NCBI RefSeq assembly: GCF_012489685.1
Contig: NC_080046.1
Span: 46,587,176-46,651,175 of the forward strand
Direction: 5' to 3'
Source: Lotus japonicus
Taxonomy: Eukaryota; Streptophyta; Magnoliopsida; Fabales; Fabaceae
DNA length: 64,000 bases
Below the pieces are notes generated by a model. It searched no databases, was not told where the DNA came from, and was given only the letters and a program-made list of their open reading frames with translations. The position numbers and the translations under genes were made by a program. Positions 36,350-48,019 of this stretch are shown here, in pieces (position 1 is the stretch's first letter; each line of letters begins with the position of its first letter).

Positions 36350-36842
36350 TCAATATAAGCCAGTCAAGTCCATATGGGTCGGCTTATCGGGGTTGGGAAA
36401 AAAAGGATTGATCCAGTCCAACTCGCATTTAAATGAGCCATAAATTATTGAACCAACGGCTCAACTCGCCGCGATCGATGGGTTGGGGGCATCCTCTCGT
36501 TTGTTTTAGAAAAAATAAAAAACTACAAATTGGAAAAATTAGAAGAAAAAAAAATTGAAAATGATAAACAAGATTACTTATGGAAAATTTAGAATGGTGA
36601 AAAAAATATTGTAAACATTACAACATAGTTTAAATGCGTAAAGTGAAAACCAAATTATCCAAATCCAATATAATTTAATAACTCTTAGAGCAATTTCCTC
36701 TTTTTTAAAAAAAAAAATCCAACCCGCGGACTAACTTGCTTAACTCGCAAGTTAAGTAAATAGACGGGTTAGACTAGCCCAAGGTCTGTTTGAACTTTAT
36801 TTTAACCAATGGGTTGAAACTCAAATTGACAGCTCTCTATAG
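36350..36842. repeat. hAT-like non-autonomous element
   Basis: Left TAGAATTGTCAAT and right ATTGACAGCTCTCTA are inverted and resemble TAG(G)GxTGTCAA ends of plant hAT elements. The interior repeats words such as AACTCGC and GGGTTGG in both orientations. No 8-bp duplication was seen. Confidence 0.4.
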
Positions 36843-36975
36843 GTGACTGGCTCATGTAGTTCATATTTGTTCTTCTTAAGTTAGGTCTCAGATTAAAGTA
36901 CCATGCAAAGAAAAATCTCATTAAAAGATCTAACTTTACCATGATGTGAACATTTTCGACTCAAACAAGCATTAT

Positions 36976-37576
36976 TGTCAATATCTAGAGATATCTTGGT
37001 CTCTTGCGAGATTTTGATATCAGGTATCAAAAACGAGATCAGTAGAGGGTAATACCTTTTTTTTTTTTTTCAGATCTCGAGTAATCTCTAGAGATATCTC
37101 TTAATCTCTTGTAATATCGCGAGATTACCACGAGATTACGAGATTAACTTACTTGGTCAGAAATGTCAAAAAATGATTATCACAAAGACATTTCAGACAT
37201 TTGACCCACCAATTTAGGGTTTTCAGCAAAATCAATCCTCATTCTCGCATTCATAGCCATTGTTTGTTTCACTCACATGGCTTCTAGTGACTTATTTGTT
37301 CTAGTTTTATATTTATCATAACTTGTATTTCTGTTTTGTTAATTTGTCATGACTTACGTACCTTAGATTTGAATATTTGGTAATTTTATACTTAATTCTA
37401 ATTATCATTGTTGAATGATTAGGATATTTTTAGTACTATTAGTGTGACTTCAGCATTATTATGGTTTTAAAAATATTATTTTTGCACGAAGTAATCTCTT
37501 ACGAGATTACGTTACGAGATTACATTACGAGATTACCTCCCCTTCACGAGATTAGGTAATCTCTAGAGATTGACAA
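36976..37576. repeat. Element with dense CGAGATTA subterminal motifs
   Basis: Inverted ends TGTCAATATCTAGAGA and TCTCTAGAGATTGACA enclose about 600 bp. Next to each end lie clusters of CGAGATTA (seven copies in total) and its reverse complement core TAATCTC (four copies). Such subterminal clusters are typical transposase-binding sites of hAT- or CACTA-type elements. No coding sequence. Confidence 0.5.
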
Positions 37577-39435
37577 CCATGAAATAAGAGAAATGAGATA
37601 TCGATAGAGGTTAGATTGTATAAACGAAAAATATTTTCTAGGTTGCAATATTAAAGTGGGGCTTGTGACAACGTTGTGCTCCGATCTATTCAAGGAGGGA
37701 AAAGTCACTCGAGTTTGGAGAGTGCAGATAAGAGCAAGGCTAGAGCTCAGGCTATTTCTTGATGGTTTTTGGGTTGGTGCTTGTAGTTTTACCTCAATTC
37801 AAAGAATTAGCCTGAATTACATGCTTTGGTTATGGAAAGTTCAATCGGCATATTTTCTTCTTTGTGTTTATCTTTTGAATGGTGAGCTAATCCTGAGGAA
37901 GAGGATCGAGGTGACCCAGTTTAAAGACACACTCCGCCTTCATGCTTCAGGCTCGATTTCTTGGGGGCTTGTGACTTGACAAGTCTTTAGCGACTCCTCT
38001 ACTAGGTGAGCAACACCACTATTTGGTACCTGGATAGTGACTCCTCTACTTGGGAAGTGTCTCCTTTACTTGGCGAGTGATTTCCTGGGCTCCCATGTCT
38101 CCCCCAACACTTCCTCATCTTACAGCGACCTCTTTGTTATGTGGACAATCCCTCCATGTCTTTGTATATTCACTGCCTCGTTGGCGATTCATGTATTATT
38201 TACTAGTTTTAGGTGATCCCATCTCCCTTTTTTGGGTGGGTTATGTTTGTATGAGACATTTTGCACCTAGGCCCATTTTATGTATTTAGGGTTAGACACC
38301 TCTATAAAAATGAGATGGTTTATTGAAATGGATGACTCTAACTTCTGATAGGGTTTTGACTTGGTCAGCGTTATTATTCACTAAACGTGAAAACTTGCGC
38401 TACAATTTTAGGTTCTTGTTCATTTAGTGTGAATGACACCCCCTATTTGATGTAGTGTTTGGCCAAACAAAGTACAACATGGAAGGTTCCTGCAAAACAA
38501 CGTAAGTTGGGGAAATTTAGGTGTGTTAGAAGATGATGTTGGGTCATCAAAAACTCGTTGCGTGGTGGCCTGAGTGGTGTGTAATAGGTGGTCGGAGGTG
38601 GTGGGGACAAAACGACTTGTTTGCAAATTACAAAAAAAATTAAATGTTGGAGAAATCTCAAAACTACCCTCAATTATGACATTTTTCTAGATGATTCACA
38701 TTAGACATTATCATCAGCTGAAATGTTACATTATGTGATAGTTTTTATTTGTTAGCAATTTTATAGTTTTTTTCCAAACAACAAAATTTATTGGTTAATA
38801 AGATTGCGGAATACGATAATGAGCAAAAAAATTATAGGGTTAAAGGTCATATCAGTCCCTATGTTTGTAAAAGTGTTTGATTTTGGTCCCTTAGCCAAAT
38901 GAGCTAAGGTAATTGAGGGTAGTTTCTCTTATTTGCATACAACAATGAGCAAGAAAATTATATGGTTAAAGGTCATATTAGACATATTAGATGAAGAGAT
39001 ACTTGTGGACAATGTTTGTAATTTGTTTTTGTTTTGCGCGTTTTTCAGTTTGCTTAACATGGGTGGGAACACATGATAACGGAATAAAACTGTTTTCCAA
39101 CACATATTTTTCTGTCATTATTGAAAGTGCACTATTACGTACACAGATCACCCATGGGAAGAAAAATGAAGCATCTGAAATTGACAATACTGAAGTCTTT
39201 AGAACTTTGGCTTAGGGACTCTAGCGTGGGGACTGAGTCAATTAATGTGCGATCTCAACTTCTTCCCTCCATTAGTATGCCAATTGTTATAAGTTTATAA
39301 CAATGAAAGGAAAAGGAAAGAAATTTCAAAGCCATGAAAATGAAAGAATGGTCATTATTGACACCAGGAAACATCCAGGAAATTTCAGTTTGGCACTCTA
39401 GAGCCTAGCTTGGGGTCATATATTTGTTTTACATT
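37577..39435. other. Non-coding stretch with retroelement-like debris
   Basis: No supportable gene. 37650-38400 has repeated words (GCGACTCCTCTACT, GACTCCTCTACTTGG) and a TATA-like CTATAAAAATG near 38302 and could be LTR debris. A direct repeat beginning near 38817 (ATGAGCAAAAAAATTATAGG) recurs near 38944, flanking a 'tttggtccc' fragment of MULE arm. Confidence 0.4.
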
Positions 39436-39444
39436 TAAGTAAAA

Positions 39445-40972
39445 GGCTTAATACATCAGAAGGCCCCTGAAATTGTAAAGGGAATCAATTCCAGGGCCTG
39501 AAATTTTTTCGCATCAAATTGGGTCCCTAATAAAAAAAATTTAATTCAATTAAGGACAAAGTGTGTTTGATGCTGAAGTGTAGCCTACTCAGCTTTTCCA
39601 CGTGGTATTTTATTTTTTTTTTAATTGAAAAATTCCAAAACTTAATTTATGTGGCTTTTATCTTTTTCTTTAATTAGAAACTAATGTTATTCATTTATTT
39701 TTAATTCCATCTCATTTCAATAAAAATAAAACTTATTCTAATTAAATCTTAAAACTAAACCTAACTAACCTAATCTGGAAGGGGAAAAAGCTGCAAGAGA
39801 CGAAAGAAGAACGCAGAAGAGAAGGAAGAAGGGAAGGAGAGTAATCTCGCCACCACCGCCGCTAGCTTCTACCTCGACATCAACGCCTCCTCCTCTGATC
39901 TCCACCACCACGGCTGGCCTCTGCCTCGACCTCAGCCTGGAGCAAGATTATTGATTTTGGGTTTCGATTCCATTGTTCCAAACTCTTCTCCTCTTCTCTT
40001 TCTCCTTCTCTCTCTTACTGTGTTCGCTTTCTATCTCTAGGGAAAAGCTTCATCGTCGTCGCAACCATGGAGATCTGAGATGGGGTTTTGGGGTTCTATG
40101 GGGATTGTTGGTGATTGGGGGTGGTGGCTTTGTGTGGGTGGGGTTGGGGGTGGTGTGACAGTGTTGTTTGAAGATTTGAGTTTTTCTTTGCAAATTTGGG
40201 TTGGGTTTTTTTTTTGATTATGATGTGTTGAAGATGATGTTGGTGGAAGCTTTAGAAGCTTTGAGGTGGTATTTAGCTACTGTACGACAACTTCCCCACT
40301 CTATTGGATCAGAAGTGCAGAAGGTAGTTGTAAATGATTTTGTAGAAGCAAGACAAACATATAAGAGCGTAACTCTCTAAGATTTAAGCAGATTGTTAAC
40401 TATGGGTCGCCTCATGTCCTTAAGCTTTGGCAAATGGAATAAACATTAGTCAAGCTATGATGTTAAGTATGAGAGATATGAACCCAAGTAAGATGGGTTC
40501 AAGTGTAGAGTCTTTGTCTCATAGTTTCGTTACCCTTCTTCAATCCTTCGCCGCAAACAGAATCTGGGTTCGATCCAGATTTATGAGGTGTGGAACGTCT
40601 GGGTTCTCTTGGTTTGATTTTGGGTTCTTTTGGTTTGATTCTGGGTTTGGTGGTATTTGCAGGTGGGGTTTGGAGCTTAATTAGGGCTGAGATGAGTTAA
40701 TTAAGGCTTAATTGGAGCTGGGATGATTTAACTAGGAATTGATAATGATTTTCAATTAATCATAACATGTGGCATTATTCAGATTTAAAAAAAATAAAAA
40801 AGCCACGTGGAAAAGGTGAGAGTGAAAAAATTAAGACACATCATCGGCTGACCTACTTTGTCCTTAATTAGATTAAAAAATAAATTAAAAGGACCCAATT
40901 TGATGCGAAAATTTTACAGGGACCAAAACTGATTCCCTTTACAATTTCAGGGGCCAATTGACCCTTTAAGCC
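39445..40972. mobile_element. Pack-MULE-like element, 1,528 bp, 9-bp TSD
   Basis: Inverted arms of over 150 bp (left starts GGCTTAATAC, right ends CTTTAAGCC; CCCTGAAATTGTAAAGGGA mirrored) lie between perfect 9-bp direct repeats TAAGTAAAA (39436-39444 and 40973-40981). The interior contains a C-rich segment (39850-39940) and a decayed host-gene fragment (40234-40446). It has no transposase, so it is non-autonomous. Confidence 0.85.
40234..40446 (+). pseudogene. Captured MCM-binding protein (ETG1)-like fragment
   Basis: One frame of 71 codons reads ALEALRWYLATVRQLPHSIG, then QKVVVNDFVEARQ, a TAA stop (40378-40380), and LLTMGRLMSLSFGKW. From memory of the family this is the C-terminal region of plant ETG1/MCMBP, a replisome and sister-chromatid cohesion factor that binds the MCM complex. 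It is short, without visible start or introns, holds an in-frame stop and lies wholly inside a MULE, so it is a transduplicated, dead fragment. A database search is needed to confirm the parent. Confidence 0.6.
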
Positions 40973-40981
40973 TAAGTAAAA

Positions 40982-41492
40982 TTAAGTTTGAAAATATAAA
41001 TTTGTGTTTGGGAGAGTGATAGGAAGAAATTCTCTAGCAAGCGAACTTACTAAGAATGCCTAAGCAGAAAATAAAAGAAGAAATTAAAAGTGAGAGCAGC
41101 AACTCAATTTTCTAGGTGATTTTCATTACTATCCGTCCATATAATTTATAGTTAGAACGTAGAACTATCTCCATAAAGAATGGCTAAAAAGTGGCACAAT
41201 TCTCACTTAGGAAATATTCTTTATTGGATTTTAATCATATTTGTCTTTTAATTTTTACTTAGGCAATTTTGTGTGATTTAAGTATGGTGAAAACTAAAAG
41301 TTTCTTTCAGAGTGGTGGTCCTAATCAACAAACTTTCGACCTCAAGGGTTTGAACAACCATTGCGTCTGACACTAAAATATCAATTCCCTTCTAAAGATG
41401 AGGATCCCCGTGGGGATTGCCTCATTTGAGGTACTAATTATGGAGAATTTTTCTTGTAGGGTTTGAGACCACTCTTCATATTTTGTGGGGTT

Positions 41493-41535
<43 letters not shown>

Positions 41536-44500
41536 CAATAATACCCATACAAATGAATTACTTACAATGAAGACTTCACCTGGATGAGTTGAACGCTCGA
41601 GAAAATATTTTGAGTATTAGACTTAACACTTTTGATGAGTTGATTGTTGAGCTTTACTTTTCAAATTACATATTTTGTATACTTGACATATTGTGTGTGA
41701 TGAATTTTAATTAATATGTTTTTTTTAAGTTAAATTTTAGTTAGTGTTATTTGAACTTTATTATATATTTGTATTGAATTTGATATACAATGTGTTATCA
41801 CTCACTTGTGGCTCTTAAATTTATTGTATAAAATTATGTTATTTTATATATTTAATTTAAATTTATAACGAAAAGTGAGGAGTCCCATATATAAGAATCC
41901 TCGAGGAAGTGGGAAACAAGAATGAGGTAAAAATTCACCTCACTACAAGAACAAGGGTTGAGGGCGGGGACGGGGAGCAGAAAAACACTCCTCACCACCA
42001 CTCTGCATGGATGTCATCCCTAACCGGCACTCTGGTACTCAGGAAATATTCTAAAATGCATAGAATTCAACAATTAAAAAAAAAACAAAAAAACAGAAAC
42101 TATTTAAATGCATCCAATTATTTGTGTTTTGTTTGAGTCTCTTGGGCCTCAAGTGAGAAGGTGCTCTGTATGGCCCAATTAACTTGCTACCAGAATGATG
42201 TGTAGAAGTAATTTGGAAATGGTGAGAAAAAAAGTAATTTGGAAATCAAAGTAATTACATTCAATTTTGTGTTCTCCTTCCCAACAATAGATATGCATAC
42301 TATTTGATGGAGTCAAATTGAATGAAAACTTAACTTTTCTAATTTTCACTCAATGGCAACATTAATCTAAATACACCTATATTTCCTACTAGTTTTTTCT
42401 CCTCTCCTGTTTGGCTGTTTCTTCTTTTCTCTACTTCATCCTGCCTCCAAACATAGGGTACCAGCCCCTAAAGAGTGGGTTTCCAAAAGAAAAGACTGTA
42501 TAGCAATTTAATATCTTGTCATCTTATTCAAATTTTTAACCTGCAAAGTACATGTTGTCCCTTAAATATAGCCACCAATACTGTGAAATGTGGTACAATG
42601 TGAATGTGAACATTTGGAAGACCTGATCCTTTACTTTTCCTAAATCCTAACACTTTTAATTGAACCAAATGTGATCCCATATATAGTGGGTGACCAATAT
42701 TAGTTAATAGTTGTGATTATATTCACCTGAAATAGAATAAAACGGTTCCTTAATGCTAGTTATGATCAAATTGACCTGTATATGTTTCACAACTTCGTCA
42801 CTATCACCTCATCAGGACCTAGTGGTTGCTCTCAAGCATACTGCGTGTTAAAATTAGTTCTTCATATCTGGACAAACCTACCAATGAAGATTTCAGGTTG
42901 ATCTCATTTTGACAATTCATTTTCTTCACACCTTTTCGTAATTAGTGTCAGTTAATTGTAATTATGAAAATTGATTGCTAATTATAGAGGTAAGTCATCG
43001 TTGACACATACCACAAAAATCTACGGTTTGCATGATACTTCCTCTATTTTCCTTTTCAAGGGTACTCCACCCAAAGGATATTATGGAGCGGCATTTATAT
43101 CATGTGGGAATAAAACCCCACAGAGTGATTCTAAAATGCAGATAGAAAAATTATGCTTACTCAAGCTCAAGTTGATATATAAGTAGCTAAACACTAAAAG
43201 TCATATAAATTAAAGCACCTCAAGATTTAATAATTCAACAAGTTGACTTTTTAGCGGAAAAGATTTTTCCATTTTCTTAAATCAGCTCTAACTCTTACAT
43301 CTCTATCAGAGTTGCAATTTGTATAGCCTCTAGAGAAGGCGATATCACAACTTCATCGAAATCGAAAAAAGTCAAGTCGTAACGTTGAGAACACGAAAAG
43401 GGAAGACGACTTCAGCACATACCATAAAAACAACATGGAGGGAGAGGGAGTTAGTGGCAGCAGTGGTGGAGATGGTAGCAGTTGAGACGACGGCGGAGGT
43501 GATAGACGCGTCAGGGCGGAGACAGTAAAGGTAGAGGTAGCAGTGGCAGGGTGAAGGTAGAGAAATCAGGTGGTCGCAGCAGAGAGAAAATAGAGAAAAC
43601 TCATACTAAAAGACGAAAAAACTCATTTATTTAAGTATAGCAAAACCACGTAGAGAGCACACCTATTACGAGGGAAAGGAGACCCCAAGGTGGCGGTTAT
43701 ATATATAGAAGAAGATTTCCCCTCTTTGCTAGGTTTTTTTTTTTACAGAGAATGCAACTACTAGCAGGGAGCTGATACTCTCTCTATTAAATATTTATCT
43801 CATGATGTGTTAGTTTTAGCAAATGAGCAAAAGCTGATGCTAAACAAGCCAAAAAATCACATTATTGTAGTATAAACTAGTCTATGATCTGATCCAAAAA
43901 GTAGTCTATGATTTAAAGAAATATAGCTTATCATAAACTCTGTGATACGTTACAATTATTTTTGTCAACAAGTTACAATGTTTTTTTATCACTAATTACA
44001 CTATAAATTACTAGTGGTGTGATAGCAAGAGTACTGGGCCAGCCCATTAAGATAGGCCCAAACAAACTCAGAAAAACTATTTGTTGAACTGGGCTTGCAT
44101 GTTGCTCTGTTTTGTTTATAGATTCTAGAATGTTTTCTCTCATAAGATGAAGCTACATATGTTGACCAAAAAAAAAGCTGCAGTATAGGCTGTCCTTAAT
44201 TTTAAGGATTAGATAGTTAGAATAAACCTGTAATCACTCTAATAGAAGATACCATAAAATTGAGTTTTGCTCTTCACTCTCTTCAATCAGATTTTGGTTT
44301 GATGAAATTAAGGCCAATAGTGGGCCCACCGGAACATTCATCACTAAGTTAAGATTGTTGGGTAGAAGTTGTGGGCTTCAACTTCCATTCGTTACCCAAC
44401 AAATCAGTTCCTTCACTTCCTTGGGACCTCAGTATTGAATGAGATTCTGCAGAATTAATGAAGGAGATAGATTAAAATTGAATTGGCCATTTTTAACTAC

Positions 44501-44960
44501 GTGCAATTATAATCACCATCTAGATTAACTGGAAGCAACCCAAGGGTTGCAGCATAGTAAAAGAAATCACAATGGAAGATATATACACATTCTTTGTTTG
44601 TCGTTGAGTATTATTATCATCATTGAAGGCTTGGAATTACATCTTGTAGCTTGGCTACGTGATGATGCAATTTTCTATTCTCTGTACTCATTTCTCAAAC
44701 TTATCACTACGATAGTGATAAATTTTATTTTTGGAAAATATTCCAATGGTGTCATTCCATCATCGTGCTGTGCGTGCTTATTTGTATAAAATTTCATTTC
44801 AAAGTGTCTTGGAAAGGGAGATTCCAGTAAATCATCACCAATAATAAGTTCAGCTATTTTTGCCCCACAATAATTTTGAAATAATTGAATGGCGTGGAAT
44901 AAGGGCATGTATGATTTAATATTTGCATCAGTCTAAAATGTACACTCATAGACAGTGAGA
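40982..44960. other. Gene-poor stretch, about 4 kb
   Basis: No supportable gene. It holds an (AT)17 microsatellite, a purine-rich low-complexity block with GGTGG/GGAGG repeats at about 43440-43600, and possible LTR debris around 44030-44330 (TGTGATAGCAAGAG to CTTCAATCA). No domain appears in the short open frames. Confidence 0.45.
41497..41530. repeat. (AT)17 microsatellite
   Basis: Uninterrupted AT dinucleotide run. Confidence 0.9.
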
Positions 44961-45143
44961 CACTTCATTATAAAAAGTGAAGGGTATATATCCGAATAAA
45001 AGAGACCTTTGAAGTATAGGATCTACAACTTTACTTCACATCCTCAATGACAGTATAAGATCTACAACTTAGCTCAGACACACACACACACACAGACAAG
45101 ATAAGCTCCAAAACCTTCTTTCCTGTGAACTGGAACTGGAAAT

Positions 45144-46203
45144 ATGGTGGTGAAGGTGTATGGTCCCACCTATGCTGCTCCAAAAGGGGTGGTTATGTGT
45201 CTGATTGAGAAAGAAATTGAGTTTGAATCAGTGCCCGTTGACCTCTCCAAAGGGGAAAACAAGACACCTGAGTTCCTCAAGATTCAGGTTCAGTTTTTCA
45301 CTTTCTTTTTATTAAAAAAAGTTCCTTTTAATCTTCTACTTTGTCACCCCCTTTGCCTCATTGGGTTTACTTTTCATTCACCTGTTTCTCATAAATTTGT
45401 TATGTTTTGCAGCCTTTTGGAAAGATTCCTGTAATTCAAGATGGTGATTATACACTCTATGGTTAGTCAATAGTCCCTTAATAACACTTTTACTATCTCA
45501 TTCTGCAATTTATTTCTTGTGTCTTTTTATGTAGCCAATTTACCTTGTAGAGAGCCCTTATATTTGAAATGATGTAAGGTATGTTTGGATTGGCTTCTTT
45601 TTATTTAAAATCAATTCTGCCGCTAGTAAGCTATTCATAGATTTTTAGAATTGATTTTGACTTCAGAATAGATTTTAGAAGGATTCACAAACATTTATTG
45701 AGTTGTGTGGGTTAGAAATGGACTGAATTGGTAACAATTTTTGTGCAGAATCTAGAGCAATAAATAGATACTTGGCAGAGAAGTATAAAAACCAAGGGAC
45801 AGAGTTGTTGGGGAAGACAATAGAAGAAAGGGGTCTTGTGGAGCAATGGCTTGAAGTAGAAGCACAAAACTTTCATCCACCACTCCACAAGCTAGTTCTC
45901 CATGTTCTGTTTGCTCCAATAAGGGGTTTTCCATCAGACCCAAAAGTGATTGAAGAGAGTGAGGTAAAGCTTTTGAAGGTGCTTGATATATATGAGGAGA
46001 GATTGTCAAAGAGCAAGTACTTGGCTGGAGATTTCTTCAGCCTTGCTGATCTGAGTCATCTTCCATTTGGTTATTATTTGGTGAACCAAACTGGGAGAGA
46101 GAATTTGGTGAGGGAGAGAAAGCATGTGAGTGCTTGGTGGGATGATATTAGCACCAGGCCTTCTTGGCAAAAGGTGCTCCAGCTTTACAAATACCCTGTC
46201 TAG
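45144..46203 (+). CDS. Glutathione S-transferase, phi class
   Basis: Three exons (45144-45287, 45413-45461, 45749-46203) join to 215 residues, the normal length and the two-intron structure of plant GSTF genes. The thioredoxin-fold half (1 to about 78) has the glutathione-site motif PFGKIPVIQDGDYTLYESRA. The helical half carries EQWLEVEAQNFHP, YEERLSKSKYLAGD and SLADLSHLPFGYYL. It conjugates glutathione to electrophiles or carries flavonoids in the cytosol; closest by eye to the GSTF11/12/13-type group. The catalytic Ser of classic GSTFs is Ala11 here, one residue is missing next to it, and the usual Arg before VLLCL is Gly15. A TATA-like TATAAAAAG lies near 44970, a direct repeat AGTATA(G/A)GATCTACAACTT at 45014 and 45052, and a (CA)n run at about 45078-45094. 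Confidence 0.88.
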
Positions 46204-47385
46204 CTGCTTAGAGCAAGCTTGGAAACCAGTATTAGTGTATCGGGATGTGTTATTTTTCATTTTCATACTTACCAATCGGTATCGAAACAAACTCTAAATT
46301 TTTCCAATGATCACATTTCCAACAACCACCTCAATAAGAGATATGGTTTGAGGGAAATGCCTTTAGTGTTTTTCACAATAAATGATGCATAACCATAGTT
46401 TACTTTCTAATTTGCTGGTTTGTTCAATTCAAAGCTCGTAAGCATTTGGATATGCAGCAGTAATCTAAATTCTAAATATGATCTCAGTAAAAATGTATTA
46501 TTGATTTTGTCCTCAAAATCTAGTCACGGAAGAAATGTTAAAATGAAATTTCACAAATGATATATGGACGTAGAGTGATGCTAAATTGGTTAGTGACATT
46601 AGCGTTAGTCGGCGCCAACATCGACTTGAAATTTTGTGTCTGTTTAGCTGACACTAAATAGAGAATTTAACATCGACTTGCGGCCGATACTAATTTTTGA
46701 TGCTCAAACAATCAATTATTGTAATAACGATTATTGATTTTTGGACCGAGAAATAACATAATGAGCAAAAGTGTATGTCAAACAACCACAATCACTTGTT
46801 TTAGAATACATAGACCTACTTCACACAATCGAGATATAAAGAGAATTAAAAGTAAAATTAAGCTTAAACAATATTCAATTTTATATTTACAAATAATTTT
46901 TATTTAAATTTATGAAATTGAATATTAAAAATAATTTTCACGTCAAATAAAATATTAGTTGATATTATTAATTAATCAAATAATTGTAACAAGAATTAAA
47001 ATAAAATAAAATGAAGTTTGTCTAAATCATCCAAGCAAGGTAAATATTAGGTAAATCCAATTAGGTGGCTAAATAATACTTTGACATGTGTCATGAGTTA
47101 GAATCTTTGATGTTGTGAGTGAGGAGAAGAGAAGAACAAATGTGGGTTAGTATGAAAGATTGAGAGAGTGTGGCGGCTAGGGTTTATGGTTGGAGATATT
47201 GAGAGTGATGAGAGATTGAGATAAACAACAACTTGGGTTGGGAAAGAGGTTGAGAGTGATGAGAGGTTGAGGTTGAGAGTGGCAATTAGGGTTGGCCAGT
47301 TGAGAGGTTGAGGGTTAAAAGAGTTTATTTATAGTGGGTTGGGCTAAAGGAGACTAGGGTTAGTATTGGGCTGGGCCGGTTTTTT
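46204..47385. other. Non-coding stretch after the GST gene
   Basis: 3' flank, then AT-rich DNA. 46580-46700 has paired words (CATCGACTTG twice, GGCGCC) suggesting a small relic element. 47150-47310 is a purine-rich imperfect repeat of GAGAGTGATGAGAGGTTGAG. Confidence 0.4.
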
Positions 47386-47389
47386 TTTC

Positions 47390-47560
47390 TCTTAGACCTG
47401 GTTCGGTCAGTCTGAAACTCAAACCGAAACCGACCTGACCAAACCACCTGAATCCGGCTTTTTTAACCGAACCACTAGTGAACCGAGCCGAACCGCCTGG
47501 TTCATAAAAAAGTCACGGTTTGACCAGGTTCGGTCGGTCCAGTTTGTTTTGGACAGGCCT
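47390..47560. repeat. CCGAACC/GGTTCGG-rich foldback relic
   Basis: Words such as GGTTCGGTC and its reverse complement GACCGAACC recur in both orientations around a centre near 47480. The segment resembles the ends of common plant non-autonomous DNA elements. Limits are uncertain. Confidence 0.45.
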
Positions 47561-48019
47561 ACACTCAGGTACGGTTTATATAGTGCTTGGATGGGGAGCA
47601 TGTTGGATTCATTCATGTCCCACCCTCAATTTCGCCGCATTCACAGCCAATAGCTCCTCGTTAACCCAAATCGCATTCTCATCTCCTCACGCTCATATTC
47701 CCAATCATTAAAGGTTCTCATGTCCTCATGCGCAACTCAACAATTCATGGTTTTCAGGGCACCAGATCAACTTTGATATCAGTGTTAGAAATTATATTCT
47801 CAATCACAGGAAAAAAATACATAATTGAAAGAGGAAGATGAGAACGCATGTTGATGCATGCTTAATAACGGCTTGGATATAAGCCTTGTGAATCTCCTAC
47901 ATCTCTATACATGACTAGTTCTTCCACCTATCAAGAAAGTGCATAAGAAAAATCTTGTGGCCAAGATCCGCCACAATAAAGGCCATAATAGTCTTCAAAT
48001 AACTCAACTACATATGTGA

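Noticed and set aside
37656..38289. Open frames of 107 and 79 codons as genes
   Set aside because: No start context, introns or domains; the segment has internal short repeats and looks like retroelement debris.
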